From Streptomyces sp. Je 1-79 (GTDB taxonomy: Bacteria; Actinomycetota; Actinomycetes; Streptomycetales; Streptomycetaceae), in contig NZ_JAMGSL010000015.1 of NCBI RefSeq assembly GCF_025195125.1, positions 1 through 64,000 of the forward strand: a stretch of 64,000 nucleotides of DNA, given 5' to 3'. This document shows positions 40,104-48,437 of the stretch, piece after piece. Numbering within the stretch: position 1 is the first letter of the stretch; each line of letters opens with the position of its first letter. The notes below the pieces were generated by a model that worked only from the letters and a program-made list of their open reading frames with translations, did no database searches and was not told where the DNA came from. Position numbers and translations under genes: made by a program.

Positions 40104-42881
40104 ATGGGGATCGGTGAGCTCGATCGGGAGGCGCACGTGCCCGGAGGAACTGACGCCGCCGCCGCGCCGCGCACGCTCGCGGAGGCGCTGCGCGCGCGGG
40201 GCGACGGAGGGCTCGCCGCGCTGCTGCGCGCGCGCCCCGACCTGCTCTCCCCCGTACCGAACGACCTGACCCAGCTCGCCACCCGGGCCGGCACCCGCGG
40301 CTCCGTCGTCCGCGCGCTGGAACGGCTCGACCGGTTCACGCTGCAGACCGCCGAGGCGCTGGCGGTGGCCCCGGATCCCGCTCCGTATCCCGTGCTCCTC
40401 GGGCTGCTCACGGGCGACGACGGCGACCCGGACATCGAGGCGGCGCTGCCCCGCGCCGTGGAGGTGCTGCGCGACCAGGCCCTGGTCTGGGGCGAGGACG
40501 ACCGGCTGCGGCTCGTACGGACCGCGCGGGAGCTGCTGTCCCCCTCCCCGCAGCACCCGTCACCGACCGGTCTCGGGCCGGCCGTCTCCGAGGCGACGGC
40601 GGGGATGTCGCCCGGCCGGATCCAGGAGATCATCGCGACCGCCGGGCTGCCCGCGACGCACGACCCGGTCTCGGCGGTGGCGGCGCTGACGGAGCTCTTC
40701 ACCGACCGGGACCGGATGGGCTCGCTGCTCGACACGGCGCCGTCGGAGGCGCTGGCCGTGCTCGACCGGCTGGTCTGGGGGCCGCCGTACGGGGAGATCA
40801 CGGCGAACCCGGCGCCACCCGTCCAGTGGCTGCGCGACCGCGGCCTGCTGCTGCCCGCCTCGCCGCGCACGGTCGTCCTGCCCCGCGAGGCGGCGCTGCA
40901 CCTGCGCGGCGGCCGGGCGCACCGCTCCCCCGAGCCGCACGCGCCCGTCCTGGCCGTGCTGCGCGAATACCGTCCCCAGGTTGTGGACAACGCGGCGGCC
41001 GGGCAGGCGCACACGGCGCTCTCGACGGTCGAGGAGCTGCTGAAGAGCTGGGACACGGGCGGCCCCGCCGTCCTGCGCGCGGGCGGGATGTCCGTACGGG
41101 ACCTCAAGCGGACCGCCACCGCGCTGGACGTCTCGGAGCAGGTCGCGGCGTTCTGGCTCGAGCTCTGTTACGGGGCGGGTCTCCTCGCCTCGGACGGCGA
41201 GGCGGACGAGCGGTACGCGCCGACGCCCGCGTACGACGACTGGCTCGATCTGCCGCCCGCCGAGCGCTGGGCCCGGCTGGTCACCAGCTGGCTGGTGGGG
41301 ACGCGGACCTCGGGACTGGTCGGCGGCCAGGACGCGAAGGGCCGCGCGCTCTCCGCGCTGGGCCCGGACCTCGACCGGGGCGCGGCACCGGAGGTACGGC
41401 GCAGGATCCTCACCCTCCAGGCGACGCTGCCGCCCGGGGCGGCGGCCGACCCGGAGGCGCTGCTGGCCAGGCTCCGCTGGGAGAGACCGCTGCGGGGCGC
41501 GACGGCGGGCGGCGCGGGCGCGCCGGACTCCGGCACCGGCACGGCCCCGGGCGGCCGGGGCCCGAGCGGGGCCGCGGGTGGGGCGTACGGCTCCGGCACG
41601 ACGTACGGCACGGGCACGGGACACGGCACAGGCGGGACGTACGGCGCTGGTTCGGCGCACGGCTCTGGTGCGGCGCACGGCACAGGTGCGGCGCACGGCA
41701 CAGGTGCGGGCGCGGCGTACGGTTCCGGTGGTGGCGGTGGCGGCGGTCTCGGCATGGGCCACGGTCCCACCGACCTCCGCTCCCGGATCGCCCTGTGGAC
41801 CCTCTCCGAGGCCGAGCTCCTCGGGATCACCGGGCGCGGCGCCCTCGCCTCCCCCGCACGGGCGCTGCTGAACCTGCCCCTCGCCGAGGCGGCCGCCGAG
41901 CCGGTGGCCGAGCACGGCGTCGAGCTGTCCGTCGCCGCCTCCCGGGCCGCGACCCTGCTCGCCCCGCTGCTCCCCGAGGCCGTCGACCACGTGCTCCTCC
42001 AGGCCGACCTCACCGCCGTCGCGCCGGGACCGCTCCGGCGCCCGCTCGCCGACATGCTCTCCGTGCTGGCCGACGTGGAGTCGAAGGGCGGGGCGACCGT
42101 CTACCGCTTCACGCCCGGCTCGGTGCGCCGCGCGCTCGACGCCGGACGCACCGCGTCCGACCTGCACGACTTCCTGAAGGCCCACTCCCGTACGCCGGTC
42201 CCGCAACCCCTCTCGTACCTCATCGACGACGTGTCACGCAGGCACGGCCATCTCCGGATCGGCGCCGCCTCCGCGTACGTACGCTGCGACGACGACGCGC
42301 TCCTCGGCGAGATCCTGGCCGACAAGCGGTCCGCGTCACTGCGGCTGCGCCGTCTCGCACCGACCGTGCTCGCCGCCCAGACCGACCCGGCCGCGCTGCT
42401 CGACGGGCTCCGGTCGATGGGCTACGCCCCGGCCGCCGAGTCTGCGGCGGGCGACGTCCTGATCACCCGCGCCGACGCCTACCGCACCGGCGCCCGCACC
42501 GCGCCCGCGCCCGTCCCCGACGGCCCGCCCGCCCCGGACACGACCCTGCTCGGCGCGGCGGTCCGCGCGATCCGGGCCGGGGACCAGGCCGCGACGGCCG
42601 TCCGCAAGGAACGCCCCGAGGCCCCGGCACGCGCCGGCGGCGAGCTGCCCCGCACCTCGCCCGCCGAGACCCTGGCCACGGTCCAGGCCGCCGCGATGAC
42701 CGGCTCCGCCGTCTGGATCGGCTACGTGAACGCGGAGGGCGCCGCCAGCCAGCGGGTCATCGCACCGGTGCGCGTGGAGGGCGGCTTCGTGACGGGCTAC
42801 GACCACACGGCGGACGAGGTCCGCACGTACCCGCTGCACCGCATCACGGGTGTCGCGGAGCTCGCGGACGACCAGGCCTGA
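40104..42881 (+). CDS. Helicase-associated (XPB-partner) protein
   Basis: A 925-residue protein with no helicase motifs that matches the Helicase_C_3/helicase-associated family found next to bacterial XPB. It contains winged-helix-like repeats in the N-terminal half (RAGGMSVRDLKRTATALDVS), a Gly/His/Tyr/Thr-rich linker (encoded about 41500-41760), and a C-terminal XPB/Ssl2 N-terminal-like domain (YLIDDVSRRHGHLRIGAASA, VRCDDDALLGEIL) ending in a WYL-like segment (AVWIGYVNAEGA). The ATG at 40104 follows TAACGT by 7 bp; the GTG at 40137 with GGGAGG 5 bp upstream is a real alternative. Probably acts with XPB in DNA repair. Confidence 0.82.
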   Translation: MGIGELDREAHVPGGTDAAAAPRTLAEALRARGDGGLAALLRARPDLLSPVPNDLTQLATRAGTRGSVVRALERLDRFTLQTAEALAVAPDPAPYPVLLGLLTGDDGDPDIEAALPRAVEVLRDQALVWGEDDRLRLVRTARELLSPSPQHPSPTGLGPAVSEATAGMSPGRIQEIIATAGLPATHDPVSAVAALTELFTDRDRMGSLLDTAPSEALAVLDRLVWGPPYGEITANPAPPVQWLRDRGLLLPASPRTVVLPREAALHLRGGRAHRSPEPHAPVLAVLREYRPQVVDNAAAGQAHTALSTVEELLKSWDTGGPAVLRAGGMSVRDLKRTATALDVSEQVAAFWLELCYGAGLLASDGEADERYAPTPAYDDWLDLPPAERWARLVTSWLVGTRTSGLVGGQDAKGRALSALGPDLDRGAAPEVRRRILTLQATLPPGAAADPEALLARLRWERPLRGATAGGAGAPDSGTGTAPGGRGPSGAAGGAYGSGTTYGTGTGHGTGGTYGAGSAHGSGAAHGTGAAHGTGAGAAYGSGGGGGGGLGMGHGPTDLRSRIALWTLSEAELLGITGRGALASPARALLNLPLAEAAAEPVAEHGVELSVAASRAATLLAPLLPEAVDHVLLQADLTAVAPGPLRRPLADMLSVLADVESKGGATVYRFTPGSVRRALDAGRTASDLHDFLKAHSRTPVPQPLSYLIDDVSRRHGHLRIGAASAYVRCDDDALLGEILADKRSASLRLRRLAPTVLAAQTDPAALLDGLRSMGYAPAAESAAGDVLITRADAYRTGARTAPAPVPDGPPAPDTTLLGAAVRAIRAGDQAATAVRKERPEAPARAGGELPRTSPAETLATVQAAAMTGSAVWIGYVNAEGAASQRVIAPVRVEGGFVTGYDHTADEVRTYPLHRITGVAELADDQA
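41575..41735 (+). repeat. Low-complexity tandem repeat encoding a Gly-rich linker
   Basis: Short units such as GCGCACGGCACAGGT and GCGTACGGC recur through this stretch and encode alternations of Gly with Ser, Thr, Ala, His and Tyr (for example AHGTGAAHGTGAGAAYGSG). It separates the two halves of the helicase-associated protein and probably varies in length between strains. Confidence 0.7.
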
Positions 42882-42886
42882 CAGCC

Positions 42887-42936
42887 CCCTTCGCACGGCG
42901 GGTCAGGCACACTGGATGTTTGGCCCGTGCGAAGGG
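42887..42936 (+). promoter_or_regulatory. 12-bp inverted repeat upstream of xpb
   Basis: CCCTTCGCACGG at 42887-42898 is perfectly complementary to CCGTGCGAAGGG at 42925-42936. The right arm carries the GAAGGGA Shine-Dalgarno of xpb, and a CACACT -10-like hexamer lies between the arms. It may be an operator for a damage- or stress-responsive regulator, or an RNA structure masking the ribosome-binding site. Confidence 0.5.
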
Positions 42937-42946
42937 ATGTACGTAC

Positions 42947-44605
42947 GTGAACGGACCACTCATCGTCCAGAGCGACAAGACGCTGCTCCTGGAGGTCGAC
43001 CACGAGCTGGCCGACGCCTGCCGGCGCGCCATCGCGCCCTTCGCCGAGCTGGAGCGCGCGCCCGAGCACATCCACACGTACCGGGTGACGCCGCTCGGCC
43101 TGTGGAACGCCCGCGCGGCCGGACACGACGCCGAGCAGGTCGTCGACGCGCTCGTCGAGTTCTCCCGCTACCCCGTGCCGCACGCGCTCCTCGTGGACGT
43201 CGCCGAGACCATGGCCCGCTACGGCCGGCTCACGCTCTCCAAGCACCCGACCCACGGGCTCGTCCTGACCAGCACCGACCGGCCGGTCCTGGAGGAGATC
43301 CTCCGCTCGAAGAAGGTGCAGCCGCTGGTCGGCGCCCGGATCGACCCGGACACCGTCGCCGTGCACCCCTCCGAGCGCGGGCAGATCAAGCAGACGCTCC
43401 TGAAGCTGGGCTGGCCGGCCGAGGACCTCGCCGGTTACGTCGACGGCGAGGCGCACACGATCGATCTCGCCGAGGACGGCTGGGCCCTGCGCCCGTACCA
43501 GAAGCAGGCCGTCGAGGGCTTCTGGCACGGCGGCTCCGGTGTCGTCGTGCTGCCCTGCGGTGCCGGAAAGACGCTGGTCGGCGCGGGGGCGATGGCCCAG
43601 GCGAAGGCCACGACGCTGATCCTCGTCACCAACACGGTCTCGGCCCGGCAGTGGAAGCACGAGCTGGTGAAGCGGACCTCGCTCACCGAGGACGAGATCG
43701 GCGAGTACTCCGGTACGAAGAAGGAGATCCGGCCGGTCACGATCGCGACGTACCAGGTGCTCACGACGAAGCGGAAGGGGATCTATCCCCACCTGGAGCT
43801 CTTCGACTCCCGCGACTGGGGCCTGATCGTCTACGACGAGGTGCACCTGCTGCCCGCGCCGGTCTTCAAGTTCACCGCCGACCTCCAGGCCCGGCGCCGG
43901 CTCGGTCTCACGGCGACGCTGGTCCGTGAGGACGGGCGGGAGTCGGACGTCTTCTCGCTGATCGGGCCGAAGCGTTTCGACGCGCCGTGGAAGGAGATCG
44001 AGGCGCAGGGGTACATCGCGCCGGCCGACTGCGTCGAGGTCCGGGTCAACCTGACGGAGTCGGAGCGGCTCGCGTACGCGACCGCCGAGACGGAGGAGAA
44101 GTACCGCTTCTGCGCCACGACGGCGACGAAGCGGAAGGTGACCGAGGCGCTGGTGCGGAAGTTCGCCGGGCAGCAGATCCTCGTCATCGGCCAGTACATC
44201 GACCAGCTGGACGAGCTCGGCGAGCATCTGGACGCGCCGGTCATCAAGGGCGAGACGCCGAACGCGCAGCGCGAGAAGCTCTTCGAGGCGTTCCGTCAGG
44301 GCGAGATCAGCGTGCTCGTCGTCTCGAAGGTGGCGAACTTCTCCATCGACCTGCCGGAGGCGACGGTCGCGATCCAGGTGTCGGGCACGTTCGGCTCGCG
44401 CCAGGAGGAGGCTCAGCGCCTGGGCCGGGTGCTGCGGCCGAAGGCCGACGGGCACCAGGCGCACTTCTACTCGGTCGTCGCGCGGGACACGATCGACCAG
44501 GACTTCGCGGCGCACCGACAGCGGTTCCTGGCGGAGCAGGGGTACGCGTACCGGATCGTGGACGCGGACGAGCTGATGGCGGGCGAGGGCGAACAGGCCG
44601 GCTAG
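42947..44605 (+). CDS. xpb: DNA repair helicase XPB (bacterial type)
   Basis: A 552-residue superfamily-2 helicase matching actinobacterial XPB, homologous to the XPB/Ssl2 subunit of eukaryotic TFIIH and archaeal XPB. Residues 1-130 are the damage-recognition/XPB N-terminal domain; the ATPase motifs follow: LPCGAGKTL (Lys208), YDEVHLLPA (Asp297), GLTATLVREDGRE with the RED motif, and motif VI as QEEAQRLGRVLRP. It unwinds DNA 3' to 5', likely in repair. GTG start at 42947 (VNGPLIVQSDKT) with GAAGGGA upstream. Follows the helicase-associated gene, its probable partner. Confidence 0.95.
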   Translation: MNGPLIVQSDKTLLLEVDHELADACRRAIAPFAELERAPEHIHTYRVTPLGLWNARAAGHDAEQVVDALVEFSRYPVPHALLVDVAETMARYGRLTLSKHPTHGLVLTSTDRPVLEEILRSKKVQPLVGARIDPDTVAVHPSERGQIKQTLLKLGWPAEDLAGYVDGEAHTIDLAEDGWALRPYQKQAVEGFWHGGSGVVVLPCGAGKTLVGAGAMAQAKATTLILVTNTVSARQWKHELVKRTSLTEDEIGEYSGTKKEIRPVTIATYQVLTTKRKGIYPHLELFDSRDWGLIVYDEVHLLPAPVFKFTADLQARRRLGLTATLVREDGRESDVFSLIGPKRFDAPWKEIEAQGYIAPADCVEVRVNLTESERLAYATAETEEKYRFCATTATKRKVTEALVRKFAGQQILVIGQYIDQLDELGEHLDAPVIKGETPNAQREKLFEAFRQGEISVLVVSKVANFSIDLPEATVAIQVSGTFGSRQEEAQRLGRVLRPKADGHQAHFYSVVARDTIDQDFAAHRQRFLAEQGYAYRIVDADELMAGEGEQAG

Positions 44606-44749
44606 CCACGAGCCGGCTGGCACCGGCCGACTGACGCGGGGCGGCTGACGCGGGGCTCCGGGTCCGGTCTGCGGGAACGTCGGCCGGGGCCGGTCGGCCG
44701 GCGTCGGCGGGGAGCAGGCCGGCTTGCGTCGGCCGGGCGCCGGGTTCCG
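44606..44749. other. GC-rich intergenic sequence after xpb
   Basis: 144 bp between convergent genes with repeated CGGCCG and GGCTGACGCGGGG-type words. Probably contains the terminator, but no single clean hairpin stands out. Confidence 0.3.
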
Positions 44750-45064
44750 TCAGTCCATCAGCGCGAGCACCGGGGCGATCACCGCCAGCCCGTACTGGAG
44801 GGCGACCGACCACTTGCGCGCGTCGTGGGCCAGGGCCGAGCGAGGCGGTACGGCGGCGACGAGGCCGGCCAGCGTGCCGAGGCCCAGCGCCCAGAAGGCC
44901 GCGCCGGCCGCGACGCCGGCCTTGCCGTCGTCGCCGATGGCGTCCTCCAGGACGGCGGCCCCGGTGAGGACGAGCGAGAGGAAGAGCACCAGGAAGCCGC
45001 CGAGCGCGAGCAGGCGCAGCGCGGAGGCGGATTCGGTGGTCGCGGGTGCCGTGGTCGTGTCCAT
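44750..45064 (-). CDS. Small three-helix membrane protein
   Basis: A 104-residue membrane protein of unknown function, not recognised. Three hydrophobic segments are visible: ALRLLALGGFLVLFLSLVLT, AGAAFWALGLGTLAGLVAAV and WSVALQYGLAVIAPVLAL, with a short acidic loop LEDAIGDDGKAG between the first two. The start ATG at 45064 is followed by a Thr/Ala-rich cytoplasmic tail. Precedes nothing obvious; the next gene upstream on this strand is 47 bp away and could be in the same transcript. Confidence 0.72.
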   Translation of the reverse strand: MDTTTAPATTESASALRLLALGGFLVLFLSLVLTGAAVLEDAIGDDGKAGVAAGAAFWALGLGTLAGLVAAVPPRSALAHDARKWSVALQYGLAVIAPVLALMD

Positions 45065-45111
45065 ACCCCCATCACATCAGCGGCGGACGGGCCGGGCATG
45101 GGCGCTCGTAC

Positions 45112-45291
45112 TCAGTCCGGGCCTCCCACGTACCTGGGTCGTGGGTTCCTGACCCCTGCCTCCTCGGCGTACCGGCCGAGCACCACGACGTCCACGGCGG
45201 CGGTTCCGTAGGCGCGTATCGCGCGGAGCGCGAGGGCGAGGCGGCGGGAGCGGGGGATCGTGCGGTCCGGGGTGAAGGTCGCTGTGGTCAT
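45112..45291 (-). CDS. Small basic protein of unknown function
   Basis: A 59-residue protein starting MTTATFTPDRTIPRSRRLAL and containing LRAIRAYGTAAVDVVVLGRYAEEAGVR. It is mildly basic with one amphipathic helix and no recognised domain. The ATG at 45291 is preferred over the one at 45324, since the codons between have no family character and GGAGG lies directly before it. Possibly co-transcribed with the downstream membrane protein; divergent from helR. Confidence 0.55.
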   Translation of the reverse strand: MTTATFTPDRTIPRSRRLALALRAIRAYGTAAVDVVVLGRYAEEAGVRNPRPRYVGGPD

Positions 45292-45586
45292 GCCTCCATC
45301 ATGGAATCCGGACATACCGAACACATCACGCTGGGGGTGGAACTCTCGTCCCCCTCAGGGGGGACCCCTCCCCCTACGGGCCGTCCGCCCACGAAAACCG
45401 TTCGCCCCTCCCGCACCCCCGAAGCTACAATCTCCGACTTCCCCGCCTCCCCCCGTGGGAGCGCCCGCCCGTCTCCCACCGCCACCCTCAACCGATGCCC
45501 TTCGGGCAGCCCCACTCGTTGTCGCCGGGTCGGAAACCGGCGGCCGCCCTGTCGTGTCCCGCACCCCCCGGCCCGGAGGCTTCCGC
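45292..45586 (+). promoter_or_regulatory. Structured leader/intergenic region upstream of helR
   Basis: 295 bp without a convincing gene. It holds a hairpin at 45348-45365, a possible -10 TACAAT at 45426-45431, and then three hairpins within the presumed leader: GTGGGAG/CTCCCAC (45455-45479), TGCCC/GGGCA (45496-45508) and CGCCGG/CCGGCG (45523-45542). GGAGG at 45575-45579 precedes the ATG. The 19-bp rifamycin-associated element known upstream of many rifamycin-resistance genes is not recognisable. An attenuation mechanism is possible but inferred. Confidence 0.45.
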
Positions 45587-47614
45587 ATGTCCACGTCCGC
45601 CGATCCGCTCGCGCGCGAACGCGCCCATCTCGCCGACTCACGCGCCGCGCTACGGGCGATGCGCGAGGACGTCGAGGCGCTCGACATCAAGGACGTCACC
45701 GCCAACTGGGTCAACTCCGTCGTCCTCGGCCGCCAGATCGAGGAGCGCATCAAGGCCCTCGCCGACCTCTCCCACACGCCGCTCTTCTTCGGCCGCCTCG
45801 ACTACCTGCACACCACCCAGGAGGGCCAGCGGTTCTACATCGGCCGGCGGCACGTCCACGACGCCGGCGGCGACCCCATGGTGATCGACTGGCGCGCGCC
45901 GGTCTCCCAGCCGTTCTACCGGGCGTCGAAGAAGGACCCGCAGGACGTCGGGCTGCGGCGCCGGTTCGGCTACACGGGCGGCGAACTCACCGCGTACGAG
46001 GACGAGCACCTCTCCGACCCCGCCGAGCAGGAACGGACGAGCCGGCTGCTCCAGGCCGAGATCGAGCGTCCGCGCGTCGGTCCGATGCGTGACATCGTCG
46101 CCACCATCCAGCCCGAGCAGGACGAGATCGTCCGTTCCGGCCTCGCCGGCTCCGTCTGCGTCCAGGGCGGCCCGGGCACCGGAAAGACGGCCGTGGGCCT
46201 GCACCGGGTCGCCTACCTGCTCTACGCGCACCGGGAGCGGCTCGCCCGCACCGGCACCCTCGTCATCGGGCCGAACCGGTCCTTCCTCCACTACATCGAG
46301 CAGGTCCTCCCCGCCCTCGGCGAGCTGGAGGTCCAGCAGGCCACCGTCGACGACCTCGTCGGACACGTCGAGGTGCGCGGCACGGACGAGGCGGCGACGG
46401 CTGTCGTCAAGGGCGACGCGAGGATGGCGGAGGTGCTGCGGCGGGCGCTCCGCTCCCATGTCACGCTGCCGACGGAGCCACTGATGGTCGTGCGCGGCTC
46501 GCGCCGCTGGCGCGTCCCCGCGTACGAACTGGAGGCGATGGTCCGCGAGTTGCTGGACCGCGACATCCGTTACGGCGCCGCCCGTGACGCGCTCCCGCAG
46601 CGCATCGCGCACGCCGTCCTGGTGCGCATGGAGCAGGCGGGCGAGGCCCCCGACGACCGGGTGCAGGACGCGGTGGCCCGCAACACGGCGGTGAAGGCGG
46701 CCGTGAAGGAGCTGTGGCCGCCGGTCGACCCGGCGAAGCTGGTGCTGCGGCTGCTGGGCGACGCCGAGTTCCTCGCCGAGCACGCGGCCGGTGTCCTGAC
46801 CGAGGACGAGCAGAAGCTGCTGCTGTGGACGAAGCCCGCCCGGTCGGTGAAGTCGGCGAAGTGGTCGGCGGCGGACGCCGTCCTGATCGACGAGGCGAAG
46901 GACCTGGTGGAGCGTACCCACTCGCTCGGCCACGTCGTCCTCGACGAGGCGCAGGACCTGTCCCCGATGCAGTACCGCGCCGTCGGCCGCCGCTGCACGA
47001 CCGGTTCGGCGACGATCCTGGGCGACCTGGCCCAGGGCACCACGCCGTGGGCGACCCGGAGCTGGGCGCAGGCGCTGACGCACCTGGGCAAGCCGCAGGC
47101 CGTCGTGGAGGAGCTGACCGCCGGTTTCCGCGTGCCGCGGGAGGTCATCGCGTACGCCTCCCGGCTGCTGCCGCACATGTCCCCGGGTCTGGCGGCCGTC
47201 GAGTCGGTCCGTGAGAACCCGGGCTCGCTGGCGATCCGCCACCGCGAGCCCGCGGAGCTGGACGCGGGGGTGGTGGAGGCCTGCGTGGAGGCCCTGGAGC
47301 ACGAGGGCTCGATCGGTCTGATCGCCGCCGACGCCCGGATCGCACCGCTCGCCGAGGCGCTGGCCGCCGCGGGTCACGCCTACCTCCGGCCCGGCGAGGA
47401 GACGACGGCCGAGTCCCGGCTGACCCTCGTCCCGGCCTCGCTCGCCAAGGGCCTGGAGTACGACTACGTGGTCCTGGACGACCCGGCCGCCGTCGTGGAC
47501 GGCGAGCCGGACGAGCGGACGGGCCTGCGGCGGCTGTACGTGGCGCTGACGCGTGCGGTGTCGGGACTGACGGTCGTCCACTCCTCGCCGCTGCCGAAGC
47601 AGTTGGACGCGTAG
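45587..47614 (+). CDS. helR: RNA polymerase recycling motor ATPase HelR
   Basis: A 675-residue superfamily-1 ATPase of the HelD/HelR type. Walker A is GGPGTGKTAV (Lys200), motif II is LDEAQDLSP (Asp453), and the UvrD-like C-terminal motifs are ATILGDLAQGTTPW, TAGFRVP and LYVALTRAVSGLTVVHSSPL. The N-terminal ~130 residues form the coiled-coil arm that enters RNA polymerase in HelD. In Streptomyces and mycobacteria HelR displaces rifamycin from RNA polymerase and confers tolerance. Best start ATG 45587 with GGAGG 8 bp upstream. Full length; no motif is missing. Confidence 0.9.
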   Translation: MSTSADPLARERAHLADSRAALRAMREDVEALDIKDVTANWVNSVVLGRQIEERIKALADLSHTPLFFGRLDYLHTTQEGQRFYIGRRHVHDAGGDPMVIDWRAPVSQPFYRASKKDPQDVGLRRRFGYTGGELTAYEDEHLSDPAEQERTSRLLQAEIERPRVGPMRDIVATIQPEQDEIVRSGLAGSVCVQGGPGTGKTAVGLHRVAYLLYAHRERLARTGTLVIGPNRSFLHYIEQVLPALGELEVQQATVDDLVGHVEVRGTDEAATAVVKGDARMAEVLRRALRSHVTLPTEPLMVVRGSRRWRVPAYELEAMVRELLDRDIRYGAARDALPQRIAHAVLVRMEQAGEAPDDRVQDAVARNTAVKAAVKELWPPVDPAKLVLRLLGDAEFLAEHAAGVLTEDEQKLLLWTKPARSVKSAKWSAADAVLIDEAKDLVERTHSLGHVVLDEAQDLSPMQYRAVGRRCTTGSATILGDLAQGTTPWATRSWAQALTHLGKPQAVVEELTAGFRVPREVIAYASRLLPHMSPGLAAVESVRENPGSLAIRHREPAELDAGVVEACVEALEHEGSIGLIAADARIAPLAEALAAAGHAYLRPGEETTAESRLTLVPASLAKGLEYDYVVLDDPAAVVDGEPDERTGLRRLYVALTRAVSGLTVVHSSPLPKQLDA

Positions 47615-47630
47615 TTCGGGGCGCGGGGGT

Positions 47631-48323
47631 TCAGGACCTCAGGAACGCCCTGACCCCCTGGGACACACCGTCGTCGCCGAGCAGGGCGTTGTGGTCGAGG
47701 CAGCCGGCGGCGTTGTTGGCCGCCCCGGTCAGGGGCACGCTGTTGTCGGGGTTGACGACCTCGTCGCAGTTCGACCACCACGTGGCGTAGCGCACGTCGC
47801 CGGGGGTCTCGTCGCCCTCGGCGAGCCTCTTCTGGACGTAGGAGCCCGGGGTCATGTCGCGGCAGGCCTGGTCCCACAGCGCGCAGGCCCAGGCGGTGCT
47901 CGTGCCGTGGTTGGGGCCGGCGAGCGAGACCCAGTGGCCGACGGACGACCGTCCGGCGCCGTCGAACTTCACGTACCAGCGGGTGACGAGGCTGCCGAAG
48001 GAGTGGGAGACGAGGTCCACCCGGCTCGCGCCGGTCCGCCGCTTGACGTCCTCGACGTACGCGGCGAGTTCACCGGCGATGACCTCGTTCACGGACCGGT
48101 GGGTGTCGTAACCGAAGGAGAACAGCTCGGCGTCGGTGTACCCGTCGGCCCTGAGGTCCTCGCGCAGGCCGCCCCAGACGCCGGGGCCCGCGTTGTACCC
48201 GTGGACGAGGACGACGGGGGTGCGGGCGGCCGCGGCCTCCCGGGCCTGGGCGCCCGCGGCCGGGAGGAGCAGCGAGGCGACGACGGCGAACAGCGCGACG
48301 ATCCTGACGTGAATCCCCAACAC
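47631..48323 (-). CDS. Secreted class-2 lipase/esterase
   Basis: A 230-residue alpha/beta hydrolase with a Sec signal peptide (VALFAVVASLLLPAAGAQA). The oxyanion segment is PVVLVHGYN, the nucleophile elbow is LVSHSFGSL, and CDEVVNPDNSVPL with a final CLDHNALLGDD carries the Asp/His region. It matches the lipase class-2 (LipA/EstA) family of secreted esterases. Two cysteine pairs could form disulfides. GTG start at 48323 with GGGGGA upstream. Convergent with helR. Confidence 0.87.
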   Translation of the reverse strand: MLGIHVRIVALFAVVASLLLPAAGAQAREAAAARTPVVLVHGYNAGPGVWGGLREDLRADGYTDAELFSFGYDTHRSVNEVIAGELAAYVEDVKRRTGASRVDLVSHSFGSLVTRWYVKFDGAGRSSVGHWVSLAGPNHGTSTAWACALWDQACRDMTPGSYVQKRLAEGDETPGDVRYATWWSNCDEVVNPDNSVPLTGAANNAAGCLDHNALLGDDGVSQGVRAFLRS

Positions 48324-48437
48324 GCTTCCCCCTAACAGGTGTTACGCACGAGTAGTCAGGGGCATGGTGGGGCCTGGGGGCCGCGATGAACAGCCCCGTG
48401 CGCGAACCTCACGTGCGCGACCACATGTGCGCGAACC

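Noticed and set aside
38138..41119. A 993-codon minus-strand frame apparently fusing the HAD phosphatase to upstream sequence
   Set aside because: Only the last 209 codons (from 38767) have HAD motifs; the rest is antisense or out of frame to the HAAS gene and helicase-associated gene.
45348..45365. Hairpin upstream of helR as a rifamycin-associated element
   Set aside because: It is a C/G-run stem (GTCCCCC/GGGGGAC) and does not resemble the RAE consensus as I know it.
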